Part shown: in pieces, positions 32,690-42,398 of the stretch
Numbering within the stretch: the first letter of the stretch is position 1
Layout of the letters: each line of letters opens with the position of its first letter
DNA from: Mesostigma viride
Lineage: Eukaryota; Streptophyta; Mesostigmatophyceae; Mesostigmatales; Mesostigmataceae
Assembly: GCA_009746045.1 (NCBI GenBank)
Contig: RPFO01000104.1
Coordinates: 5,323,395 to 5,387,394, forward strand
Length of the DNA stretch: 64,000 bases
Direction of reading: 5' to 3'
Made by a program: the position numbers and the translations under genes
Notes under the pieces: generated by a model
The model's database searches: none
Seen by the model: the letters and a program-made list of their open reading frames with translations, nothing else
Told to the model about the DNA's origin: nothing

Positions 32690-32826
32690 CTTTGGCATGA
32701 AGGAGACTGGGGGTCTCTGCCCTTTCTCCTGTAGTGCACGCACAGCTAGGGATTACAAGCACTTCGGTGCTCCGTGACTCCCCAACGGGAGCACGTGTTT
32801 AATTAATTAATTAATTAATTAATTAA
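32690..32826 (+). repeat. LINE/SINE 3' end with stem-loop and TTAA tail
   Basis: GTGCTCCG...GGGAGCAC (32767-32794) forms a 7-bp stem, followed by GTG and (TTAA)n. The same 28-bp stem-loop ends the minus-strand LINE at 60477-60504. This is probably a severely 5'-truncated copy of that LINE or of a SINE sharing its tail. Confidence 0.6.
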
Positions 32827-33191
32827 GGGGAGGGGACACCCCTAAAGGGCACTTTTCTGGAAACCATACCTATGCATGTGCTAAAAATCCAATGATGATT
32901 GGGGACCATAAATATGATTAAAAAAAAATTTCCAGCCACTTGGGGGTGGTACTAGCCCCCACCATACACCGGTTACGCGCTAAAAATAGAAAAAGACGCT
33001 ATTTTAGTCACATTTTTCCTAGGACAATGGGCAAACATATTGGGACCAAATCATATATTCCCGCATAGTTCCCCCACTTTTGAGAAAGCCTGCCTAATTT
33101 TGAGCACAAAATAATGATGTTTAGACACATTGATGGATTTTCCCGCAAAAAGGGTCCTTTTTTAAACAAAAAAAATAAAACAAATCATAAA
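32827..33191. other. AT-rich unassigned flank
   Basis: No gene. It is the original left flank of Copia-A copy 2. A short block CCAAATCATATATTCCC at about 33045 recurs just right of the element at about 59534, so the element inserted into locally repetitive DNA. Confidence 0.45.
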
Positions 33192-33196
33192 CACAT

Positions 33197-33813
33197 AGTT
33201 AACGTAAAGGATTTACGTTAGATGGATAGAGATTGTTACGCTCTTTCCAACGGCACCTTGAACGCCTCATTTGGTTACGGGACGTAAAAGTTATGACGTT
33301 TCCTAGGCTGTGCCGACAGTACCCGGCGCGCCACTGTGGGCGCGTACGGACACAGGGTGTACAAGTGTCACTGTGATAGTCCGCAGGACGTTGACAGGAC
33401 TTGTACAGGACTTGATAGTCAATTGATAGGTAGGCGTGCTGTAGCGCGCCAGGACCTATGAGACAATTGATGCTGAGTAATGTACGGATAGGTCCACAGG
33501 ACTAGCCGTATGGACAATTGATAGATCTGCGCGCCAAAGGCGTGCCAGAGTCTGTGTAATCAATTGATTGACAGTTCAGCTGTGACAGTGCAGCTGAATA
33601 CTTGGACGCGTCCCTAGCAAGCTATATGTGTGACTTGGTCGCACCGGGACGCTAGCTCTTGCGTGCACGCTCTCTTGGCACAACGACCCTGTCGTCTGTG
33701 CTACGTGCAGTCTCGGAAGTTGACGTGACTTACGTCTGTGTTTGCTTATTATAATAAAGGCAACTTTCCTGCAAGAGCCATGGATTCCCTCGGTGGTAAG
33801 CTCTCACACAACT
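33197..33813 (+). repeat. Copia-A copy 2, 5' LTR
   Basis: 617 bp, AGTTAACG...CACAACT, with the TAACGTAAA / TTTACGTTA inverted repeat at its left end and AATAAA near its right end. It belongs to a slightly different sub-type from copies 1 and 3 (for example GCTCTTGCGTGCACGCTC and CAACGACCC). Confidence 0.92.
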
Positions 33814-33840
33814 CGTATTACAATCTTCGTTTCAAGAAAA

Positions 33841-34626
33841 ATGCCGGACTCGATGGAGTTCCGCATACCGAGGGATTCTGAAATTTTGGGCAGTCCAGCG
33901 GACATCGCCGAATCTCCGGCTGGTCCTTCAACGACTCCTGCTCGTGAAGATTGTCCGGTTCTTAATCCGGCGTGGCAGCGTGTTGTTGACCAGGCGGTAG
34001 CGTCCAGTGCGGAGCTACGCGCTCAGCAGCAGGCACTGCTGCAAAACCTACGACTGCCGCCCCCGCCTCCGCAACCTTCGATTGTTTCGGGGTTTCGCGA
34101 TTACCTTGATTCCATTCGAGCTTTGCTCGCGGACTTCGAGGTCCATACCCGGGCGGGGTTGCAAGCGCCCAGCGCGGTTGCCGAGGTCTCTGAGGAGATC
34201 GACAACGCGGTTTCATCGCTTACAGGTTACCAGCGTAATCTCGCTAACTGGCTGTCGGTTCGTTCGGGCGCCATTCCGACGATCACGACCAACCTGTTTC
34301 AAGACCTTGCGATTCTGCAGTTGCTGTCGCGAGGCTTCCGGATGCGTGAGCGGCAATTGCTGCTCAATCTTGTCGCGTTCTTGTCTGCATTGCGAGAGTG
34401 GGCGCCGGACGGGTGGGATTTTCTAACGATTCTTACCAACCCGCTCCGCATCGTCACCCGCCGCCGTCGTCGCCGCATTGATCCGGTGACGGGCCGTCGG
34501 TTGGACCCCATCGTCATCGAAACTCCGGTGACGATTGAGGTTGGGCAAGGCCAGGAGGCGCCTGCGCCTGTCGCCAACGATCCAATTTACGACTACGACT
34601 ACTGCGATTTTCGTGGTCTCGACTGA
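33841..34626 (+). CDS. Copia-A ORF1, unknown protein (261 aa), copy 2
   Basis: Intact ORF between the 5' LTR and gag, starting at the ATG 27 bp after the LTR (MPDSMEFRIPRDSE). The N-terminus is acidic and Pro-rich. The middle (about residues 75-145) is helical with a conserved SSLTGYQRNL block. The C-terminal half has NLFQDLAILQLLSRGFRMRE, a hydrophobic stretch, an Arg-rich cluster RRRRRR, and ends YDYCDFRGLD. Copies 1 and 3 encode homologues of about 234 residues, so it has been conserved across diverged sub-types. It has no zinc knuckle, protease or nuclease motif. A structural, Gag-accessory or envelope-like role cannot be decided; I see no signal peptide. Confidence 0.75.
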   Translation: MPDSMEFRIPRDSEILGSPADIAESPAGPSTTPAREDCPVLNPAWQRVVDQAVASSAELRAQQQALLQNLRLPPPPPQPSIVSGFRDYLDSIRALLADFEVHTRAGLQAPSAVAEVSEEIDNAVSSLTGYQRNLANWLSVRSGAIPTITTNLFQDLAILQLLSRGFRMRERQLLLNLVAFLSALREWAPDGWDFLTILTNPLRIVTRRRRRRIDPVTGRRLDPIVIETPVTIEVGQGQEAPAPVANDPIYDYDYCDFRGLD

Positions 34627-34750
34627 ATTCGGCATGGTGGCGCGGTCGGCACCGGGGCAGGCGGCTTTATGACAGATTGTACATATATACCTGTCTTTTG
34701 TTTTACAGCTGCTTAGCTCAGGGCCATACACACAGCTAGTGTAGTTTACC

Positions 34751-35876
34751 ATGGCTGAGGGACGCCGTAGCAAGGGCCTAGCGGCAGTGGGAATAATAAT
34801 GGGGGTGCTGGTAGCGGGACCGCTCACGTAGATGACGTGGGGGTCACCGGAGAGATCACCAATATCCCTTTGAATAATAATAATACACATGCTGTTTCTG
34901 GATATGATCTCACCACCCAGGGTCTGCTTATTGTGAATCAACTGCAACCTAGCTGTCACGTCAGACTCAAAGCCCAAGCAGGCTGAGGAGTTTGTGGAGG
35001 GGCTAGAGGGGTTTCCAAGCTTGTACGGTGGTACAAACTATTACCAGATCTGGATAGGTAGCCAGACTTTTGGCAAGTGTACAGATCAGATAAAGGACCT
35101 CACTAGAGAGTGCAAGAAGGCCAGCAAGGCCTGGTCAAGCTACGTGGCAGAACTCAAGGAGCTGCTAGAGGATCAGAGGAAGAAAGTGGGGATCCATTGG
35201 CAGGATAAATACCAGGGGTGGGAGGTGAAGGGAGACCTGATCCAGAACTTCCTTATAACTATTGTAAAATGGTTGAGGAGGGCAGGGCTCACGGCTTTAA
35301 TGTCGCTGACAGCATATAGCCCTGACAAACTGGCTCAAGGTTTCTGGGCTGGACAAGGCAACACGTGGCTCTTTAAAGGTCATGTGTGCCCCACACTCTA
35401 CCCTCAAGGCCTACAAGGTCATAATCAAACAAGCCCTCGAGGCAGAGGAGCTGTTTGAGGGTGGAATGCCAGCTGTGAAGGCTACCCACGCAGGTGGGCG
35501 TGCCCAGGGGGGCTCCAAGACGTCTGAGGCTGACAGAAGCCAAGGAGGACGTGGGGGCAACCACAACAAGCGGAAGGCCAACCATTCACCCGACCCTGAC
35601 GGGAGGTCACACTCCAAGTCGGTGTTCAGGAGGGTGGGTGGTAAGCCCAGGCAGGGTAACGCGCCTGACAACGGGGGAGGAGGCCAGGGCAAGTCAAAGA
35701 TCCAGTGCTACCTGTGCAAGGGGTGGGGGCACATCAAGAAGGAGTGTCCCAGCTTCAAGAAGACCCAGGGCCAGGCCAGCAACAAGAATAACAACAACAA
35801 AAACAACAACAAGAACAAGTCCCAGGCAGGCCAGCCTTCAAAGGGCAGTCAACAAGAAGACAACAAGGAGCAGTGA
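34751..35876 (+). pseudogene. Copia-A gag, copy 2, frameshifted
   Basis: Starts MAEGRRSKG and ends KEQ before TGA. It is broken near the start (one base lost after AAGGGCC), near 34950 (extra bases in CCTAGCTGTCACG) and at about 35320 (the same two extra bases, CATATAGCCC, as copy 1). The CCHC knuckle CYLCKGWGHIKKEC at about 35708-35749 is intact. Confidence 0.8.
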
Positions 35877-36291
35877 CTGTCTGAGGCAACCCCTACACAC
35901 CTTAATTCACCCAAGGGGGAGGCCAGGTGCTCCAATGCAGATTTTATATCTGGGCAAAGAGAGGGTGATCTCCAGGTTCAGGATGGCCCCAGGTCACCTG
36001 GAGAGGTACAGGTTCCTATGAAGACGTCCTTGACAGCTGGTGCAGCTGTAAGAATGTCTGACCCCATGCATCCTCGTGCTGATCGAGCACGAGGGTGGAC
36101 CTCTCATTTTGAGAGAAACCAATGTACAACCACAGAGGGGTGTGAAGGCCTCTGGTGGTATGCATGTGGTCCCTGCTGGCGGTCCAGGTGTTGGGCATGA
36201 GCAGGGTGACTCAGGCTCTGAGTCAGAACAGGATGGAAGTCAGCATGGTGATGCTGGACAACCTGACAGCACAGTCCTGACTGTGCCAGGG

Positions 36292-36814
36292 TGTCAAAAT
36301 GTAGGACAGGTGGCAGGCTTAAAGATCGAATAATGCTTTACTGATTATATATATTGACTTTGAGTCGGCGTTCAAACGGGTAGCCATGACAATTGCAGGG
36401 GCAACATTAAGTGGAAAAACACACTGTCACAGTATCCGTCGATCTGGAAATAATCTACGGTATAAGTTAGAGTGCATCCAGCCGCCACACACAAGTGGGT
36501 GGCTTACATCAACACTAAAATGACGCGTCGGGTCACTAGTATGCAAGTACAAGGACATTGCGCCTCCAGGGCAGCACTTAGTGAACATAGGGTCGGCGCG
36601 AAGCGCAGATCCAGGCAAATTTTGTCAGGCGGCTACAGTACCACTAGGTACGGTACGGATGTCAGCTAACACCGCTGGAAATCGGATGTCAGCTAACACC
36701 ACTGGAAATATATTTAGTCAAATGTAGCAGAAAGTAGTCATATAAGTTCCGGTATACCCGAAACTAGCACACTCAATAAAAAGACTGTCAGGCATATTGG
36801 GGCATATCCTGACA
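36292..36814 (-). repeat. Gag-only element, left LTR (3' LTR in element sense)
   Basis: 523 bp. Appears identical to 38602-39124. Confidence 0.92.
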
Positions 36815-37389
36815 CCCCCCTTGCATACAATGTGCCTGTTCCCCCCTTGCTCAGAGAGACCTATAGCTAGTGAGGGTATAGCCGGGTACACTCCCATGGC
36901 ACCCCCCTTACACGGCTATCTGGTTGGAGCTGAGAGGAGACTTGATTCGACTGTAGCCCCCAGGTGTCCCTGGGAGTGCGCCACAGTGGCTGTCGCTTGG
37001 AGAATGCCGGTGACCCTAGAAAAACTTGGTTGTGGCTGCTGTTGCTGGGAAAAATACTGGGACCCTGGAAAGACATCCGGTGGCCCCCAGGTGTCCCTGG
37101 GAGTGCGCCACAGGAGAAAAGAACACGTACAGGTTGACTGGTTGATGCTGGTACTGCAGTACTGGTCACTGCTGGCTGCTGGCATGAAGACCTGCACCTG
37201 TCACGTCTGGCAGGGCGGGCTACTAGCCGCTAGCGATGCAGGAGGGCCAGAGGACGGGTTGGGGGGGGCTGGCTGCTGTCGCCTGCTGCAGTGCAGGTTG
37301 AAAAGCTCCAGGGCCCACGTCTGGTGCTAGCTGGGCCCAGCTGGCTGCTACCCCTTGTTCCCGGTCCCGGGGGGAGCTGGATAAGGCGT

Positions 37390-38288
37390 TTAGAAGCAGA
37401 AACCGGGGGGGAGGTCGGGGGCCTCGTGGGAGGGCGCCGGGGTGTCGGTGGTGTGGTGGGCGGCGGGCCCGCCGGTGTTGCCGCGAGTGTTGCGCAGGTG
37501 AGGATACTTCCACCAGCAGGTCGGCTCCTGGTGGGAGGTGCGACCGCAGTGGGTGCAGCTGGGCCGCTGCATGGGTCCCGCCATTGTGACCGCCACGCCC
37601 CCTGCCACGGCCGGTGCCACGGCCACCGCGCCCAGAATGGGAGGTATGATACACCCCGGTGGCGTCCGCAGAATCTTTGTCACCGTGCACGAGGTCCCAT
37701 GCCTTAAGAAGTGCCGCCTTAGTTTCCTGGAGGGTGATACTGGCCGTCTCCGAGGTTTAACTGGGCAAGGGACGGAAGCAGATCCTCGGTCACGCCGGCG
37801 AGCAGATTCTCGGCCAGATCCTCGGGTGCCATTTTGGCGCCGGTGGCAATCAGGTCGTTATAAGTTAGTTCCCCGTCGGTTATATATTGTCGCATTGTGA
37901 CGCCGTGTTCCAGCTTCATTCGATTTAGCTTGCGGCGTAGTGCTCGCCGGTTGCTCATCTGCAGTTTGAGATGCTCATACTCTTCACAGATGCGAATATA
38001 TGCCACGCTGCCAGTTTTCTGAGTAACACTGTTGGCCACTTTGAGTGCCGGTCCAATGAGGCACTGACAAAGGGCCGCAAAAAGAATCAAGTCGCGTTCC
38101 TCATTGACCTCGATGCCAAGCAGGACAGGCAGCATCCCGAAGGCTGTCACTACGGCCAGAAAAGGAATCTTGGTGTTATCCCACTTTACTGGGTCGAGGC
38201 CGTCGAACTGTGTAATATTTTTGCAGGCCTGTAAGATGTTGAGATCTTTCGTCGCTTTCGTAGCTGCTGCTGTCGCGGCTGCGGACAT
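37390..38288 (-). pseudogene. Gag of the non-autonomous LTR element, frame-broken
   Basis: Starts at 38288 (MSAAATAAATKATKDLNILQ). The first 189 residues resemble the capsid region of copia-type Gag (PVKWDNTKIPFLAVVTAFGM; conserved helices to MRQYITDGELTYNDLIATGA). The frame ends at 37719, but the next frame continues sensibly (SITLQETKAALLKAWDLVHG, then a Gly/Arg-rich linker). A third frame holds a CCHC zinc knuckle CTHCGRTSHQEPTC at about 37510-37560. Two frame changes therefore separate the parts. Given the identical LTRs, either the element transposed with a broken gag supplied in trans, or the changes are very recent or technical. Confidence 0.65.
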
Positions 38289-38601
38289 GATTGTCTCGGC
38301 AAGGTTAAAATCTGGTCACAACCGAGTCTCGGCAAGGTGAAAATCTGGAAACAACCGAGAAAACCGGAGACGCTCAATCCGTAATGGTAAAGATTAATAT
38401 TAATATGCGACGATGGTTGAGAACAGCGAATACGAGATAGAGACGATCGTCTAAATACTGGAGTTCTTGAATTTCGATACAGGGAAGCCCGTCAAGGATA
38501 TGCACGACTGGCATAAAGTGCCGACGTCGGATTCAGGGAGTCAATTTGCCCGATAAATGGGACCAGTTTCAGCAATTTAGTTGGCCACCCCTCCGATACC
38601 A

Positions 38602-39124
38602 TGTCAAAATGTAGGACAGGTGGCAGGCTTAAAGATCGAATAATGCTTTACTGATTATATATATTGACTTTGAGTCGGCGTTCAAACGGGTAGCCATGAC
38701 AATTGCAGGGGCAACATTAAGTGGAAAAACACACTGTCACAGTATCCGTCGATCTGGAAATAATCTACGGTATAAGTTAGAGTGCATCCAGCCGCCACAC
38801 ACAAGTGGGTGGCTTACATCAACACTAAAATGACGCGTCGGGTCACTAGTATGCAAGTACAAGGACATTGCGCCTCCAGGGCAGCACTTAGTGAACATAG
38901 GGTCGGCGCGAAGCGCAGATCCAGGCAAATTTTGTCAGGCGGCTACAGTACCACTAGGTACGGTACGGATGTCAGCTAACACCGCTGGAAATCGGATGTC
39001 AGCTAACACCACTGGAAATATATTTAGTCAAATGTAGCAGAAAGTAGTCATATAAGTTCCGGTATACCCGAAACTAGCACACTCAATAAAAAGACTGTCA
39101 GGCATATTGGGGCATATCCTGACA
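38602..39124 (-). repeat. Gag-only element, right LTR (5' LTR in element sense)
   Basis: 523 bp, TGTCA...TGACA. The primer-binding site lies immediately to its left at 38588-38601 (minus-strand reading). Confidence 0.92.
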
Positions 39125-40832
39125 CAGGGACTGCTTCCTCTGTGTACCAGGAGTTGGGTGCCCGAATCCACAACATGTTTGGGCATGCCACTTCTCTGTC
39201 AAACAACTTTGCCTTCCGTATGGGCAGGGCACCCCTTCTCAAGGCGTGCCAGCAAGCTGCCTCACGGTGTAAGTGCCAGTTGTCCTCCAACAAGCCCAGG
39301 AAATCACATGCCAAAGCTCTACCTCAGAGCATTGGTGATCTGCAGTGTGATATCCAACACATCAGGGGCATGCAACTGTTGGTGTGCGTGGACAGGTACA
39401 CAAAATACAAGGTGCTGGAGCATTTACCTTCTATGAAGAACAGGTACTTGCTGGCTGCCCTGCAGAATGTACGAGCCAAGTTTCCTACCACAAGGATCCA
39501 GGTGGACATGCAGTTTCAGCATCTCAAGGGTGATCCCACCCTTCCTGAGTTGCTGGTTACACCTAGGGAGGCTCATGGGCAGCAGGGTGCTATAGAGAGG
39601 GCAATCCAGGAGGTCAAGAAATTGATTATCTCTGAAGACTGGGTACCCTTGTCTGCACCTGCACTTGTCAGGAGTGCATGGTTGAGGAACGTGGAGCAGC
39701 AGCTGAACAGCAGGGTTAATTTCTACTATGATGGAGTTGCTGTCAGCCCAATGGGTCTGTATCATGGCCTGTGCCCACCACATGTGCTGGAGGGCTGGAA
39801 ACATGCTGCACATGTCACCTTTGCCAAGCTGAGGGAGAAGGACCGGGGTTGGAAGATGCTGGAGCCACAAGTGGGTCAGAAGGTCCTAGCTTGGAAGGAA
39901 CCTAGCCTTTATGGCAAACGTGGTAGCTGGAGTCCTGGGGTGGTTACCCAGGTTGATGAAGCTAGCCACGCATGCTTGGTCAGCATGGAGGACGAACCAA
40001 AGCATGTGCACCGGCTGAGTTGGTCATATGTCAAGCCTAACCTGATGAATGAGGGCAGTCAGGCACAAGGCTCACAGGATCTGCAGGATTTTCAGGTCCC
40101 AAGTGACATCACTGATGCAACGACCACATCTGTTGCAGGGGAATCTGTCAGCCTTGGCCAGGTTGCAGAGGTACCTGTTGAACAGGCTGCAAGGTCAACA
40201 GCTGGGGAGTCAACTGTCAAGCCCAAGGCACTAACCAAGCCCAGGGGGACAAGTTTGGCTGGATTGATTGGGGCTCTGCAAAGGGCCAAGAAGCAGCCCA
40301 AGGTAGCCAAGCTCAGGTAGTTATTCTAGGGCTTCAGGCCTAGACTATCAGTACACGTGGCGTTGTCCCCGTCTCCCAAGTGGGATACGGACATGGACGG
40401 TAGTGTAGTACACTGGACATATCTCTACTAGGATTTAGATCCGCACGTGCCATGATGGGCACGTGGGTGCTAGATATTAGCACTGAGATATGTAGTGCAC
40501 ACGCACGTGGGTATTCACGTGGTAGGGTTTATGAGCTGTGATGCAGACCACAAGGTGGCTGCAGTGCTAGTCCTGTACGGAGGTCCTAGGGGAGGTCCAG
40601 GATCGTCCACGTAGTGCTGTTAGGCAGTCGTTGCCTGCGGGCATCGTATCAGTCCTAGCTGGAGTAGATCTAGCTGGACGGAGCCAGCACCTCATTGGTT
40701 AGCACTAGTACAGGATAGCTAGGTTACCCTAACCTACGTGCCCATGCAATCCAGCTTGGCAAGCTTGCATGGGTTGATATTATGCCAGCCATTGCATAAT
40801 CCAACACACGTTCGCATCCATTGCACGAGTGC

Positions 40833-41449
40833 AGTTGTGAGGGTAGGAATGCCACGAATTCCGCCATGGTTCTTGCAGGAAGTTGCCTTTATTACTAATC
40901 AGGAAACACAGACGTAAGTCACGTCACTTCCAAGACTGCACGCAGCACAGACGACAGGGTCGCAGTGCCAAGAGAACGTGCACGCAAGAACTAGCGTCCC
41001 GGTGTGACCAAGTCACTCATATAGCTTACTAGGGACGCGTCCAAGTATTCAGCTGCACTGTCACAGCTGAACTGTCAATCAATTGATTACACAGACTCTG
41101 GCACGCCTTTGGCGCGCAGATCTATCAATTGTCCATACGGCTAGTCCTGTGGACCTATCCGTACACTAGTCAGCATCAATTGTCTCATAGGTCCTGGCGC
41201 GCTACAGTGCGCCTACCTATCAATTGACCATCAAGTCCTGTACAAGTCCTGTCAACGTCCTGCGGACTATCAAAGTGACACTTGTACATCCTGTGTCCGT
41301 ACGCGCCCACAGTGGCGCGCCGGGTACTGTCGGCACAGCCTAGGAAACGTCATAACTTTTACGTTCCTTAACCAAATGAGGCGTTCAAGGTGCCGTTGGA
41401 AAGAGCGTAACAATCTCTATCCATCTAACGTAAATCCTTTACGTTAACT
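40833..41449 (-). repeat. Copia-A copy 3, 3' LTR
   Basis: 617 bp. Differs from the other LTR of this copy by GGGTAGG/GGGTAAG and ATTACTAAT/ATTAATAAT. Confidence 0.92.
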
Positions 41450-42398
41450 CCAATCCCTTCTTTTCTTTAGGGATCACATCCCCTGCCAGGGACCCTTGAA
41501 GTAGCTTGAAATGTCCTTCACTCCAGCTTGAAGCTTGAACAGATGTCTTTAATGGCCATTGCCATTCCCCCAGCCCTTTCTTTTAAGGAACTGGAAAAGA
41601 AACAGATCTGCCACAGGGAAAACCATTTCATGAGAAATGGAGAAAACCTATGGAAGTGGCATTACAGAGTACCACCAGATATTAGAAGCACACAAAATTA
41701 AATACATACAGGTTAATTCTATGAGGTCTTCTCCAGGAATTAATCCCATCACCTCGGTAGAGCCTCCAGTACAATGACCTTCTGGCGGTGAGTTACATTA
41801 ATCCCAGATACTAATCCCATAAAACCCAGTACATATTCAATATAAGTACAATAAATCCATGACAATTAAAATACCACTTGACAAAGTAAGGCGTATTACA
41901 ATAGTTTGCCTGTCATTCTCTCAACAGGGGTCTATTGGCGCCCGTCTTACGGCGCCCGTCTACTTGCCAGATGGTAAACTGCCACAGCAAACAAATGACA
42001 AAATGAAACACATAGGCAACAATTAAATCCTGCCCTGGGGAACTAGGGAAGTCTGAACAGGCAAACACCTGAACAGGCCAGCTTGTAGAAACATAATACC
42101 AGGGAATCGAACCCCGCCCTATAAACCCCAGAATAAAGGTTCCCAGACCATTGTGAGAGGTATGTACAAATATACATTTCTTTTAAAATAGAATACATGG
42201 TCTGTAATGGACCTGTCAACCTTGTGTAGTCAACAGCATGAACCCCAGCCAAAACCTGGCTGTATCCTGATTAAAATCAGAGTGAGTGTACCATGGTCCA
42301 TGAGCCTTAGTACAGACTAAAATACAGGTATTATGCCAGTCACAATGCTGACACTACCACACAATCTGCTCTCCAATGCCCTATAACCATGCACCAGC
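41450..42398 (-). other. Copia-A copy 3, 3' non-coding region
   Basis: Conserved 950-bp stretch between pol and the 3' LTR. Read on the minus strand it has the B-box-like GGTTCGATTCC (42103-42113), paired ACGGGCGCC motifs, and the purine run before the LTR. Confidence 0.75.

Larger units (their letters stand above)
36292..39124 (-). mobile_element. Gag-only, non-autonomous LTR element (TR-GAG type)
   Basis: LTRs of 523 bp at 36292-36814 and 38602-39124, TGTCA...TGACA, with no difference visible by eye. Target duplication CAGGG at 36287-36291 and 39125-39129. Read on the minus strand, TGGTATCGGAGGGG follows the upstream LTR directly (a primer-binding site of the initiator-Met type), and a run of six G precedes the downstream LTR (polypurine tract). 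The 1787-bp interior encodes only gag-like sequence, with no protease, integrase or RT. It must be mobilised by a partner element. Confidence 0.9.

Noticed and set aside
36427..36618. Identical 63-65-codon ORFs in both LTRs of the gag-only element
   Set aside because: LTR sequence read on both strands; no protein features.
42043..42252. 69-codon ORF conserved downstream of pol in all Copia-A copies
   Set aside because: It lacks an ATG start. Conservation is explained by the overall conservation of the 3' region, and the end of the reading frame varies (58093-58323).
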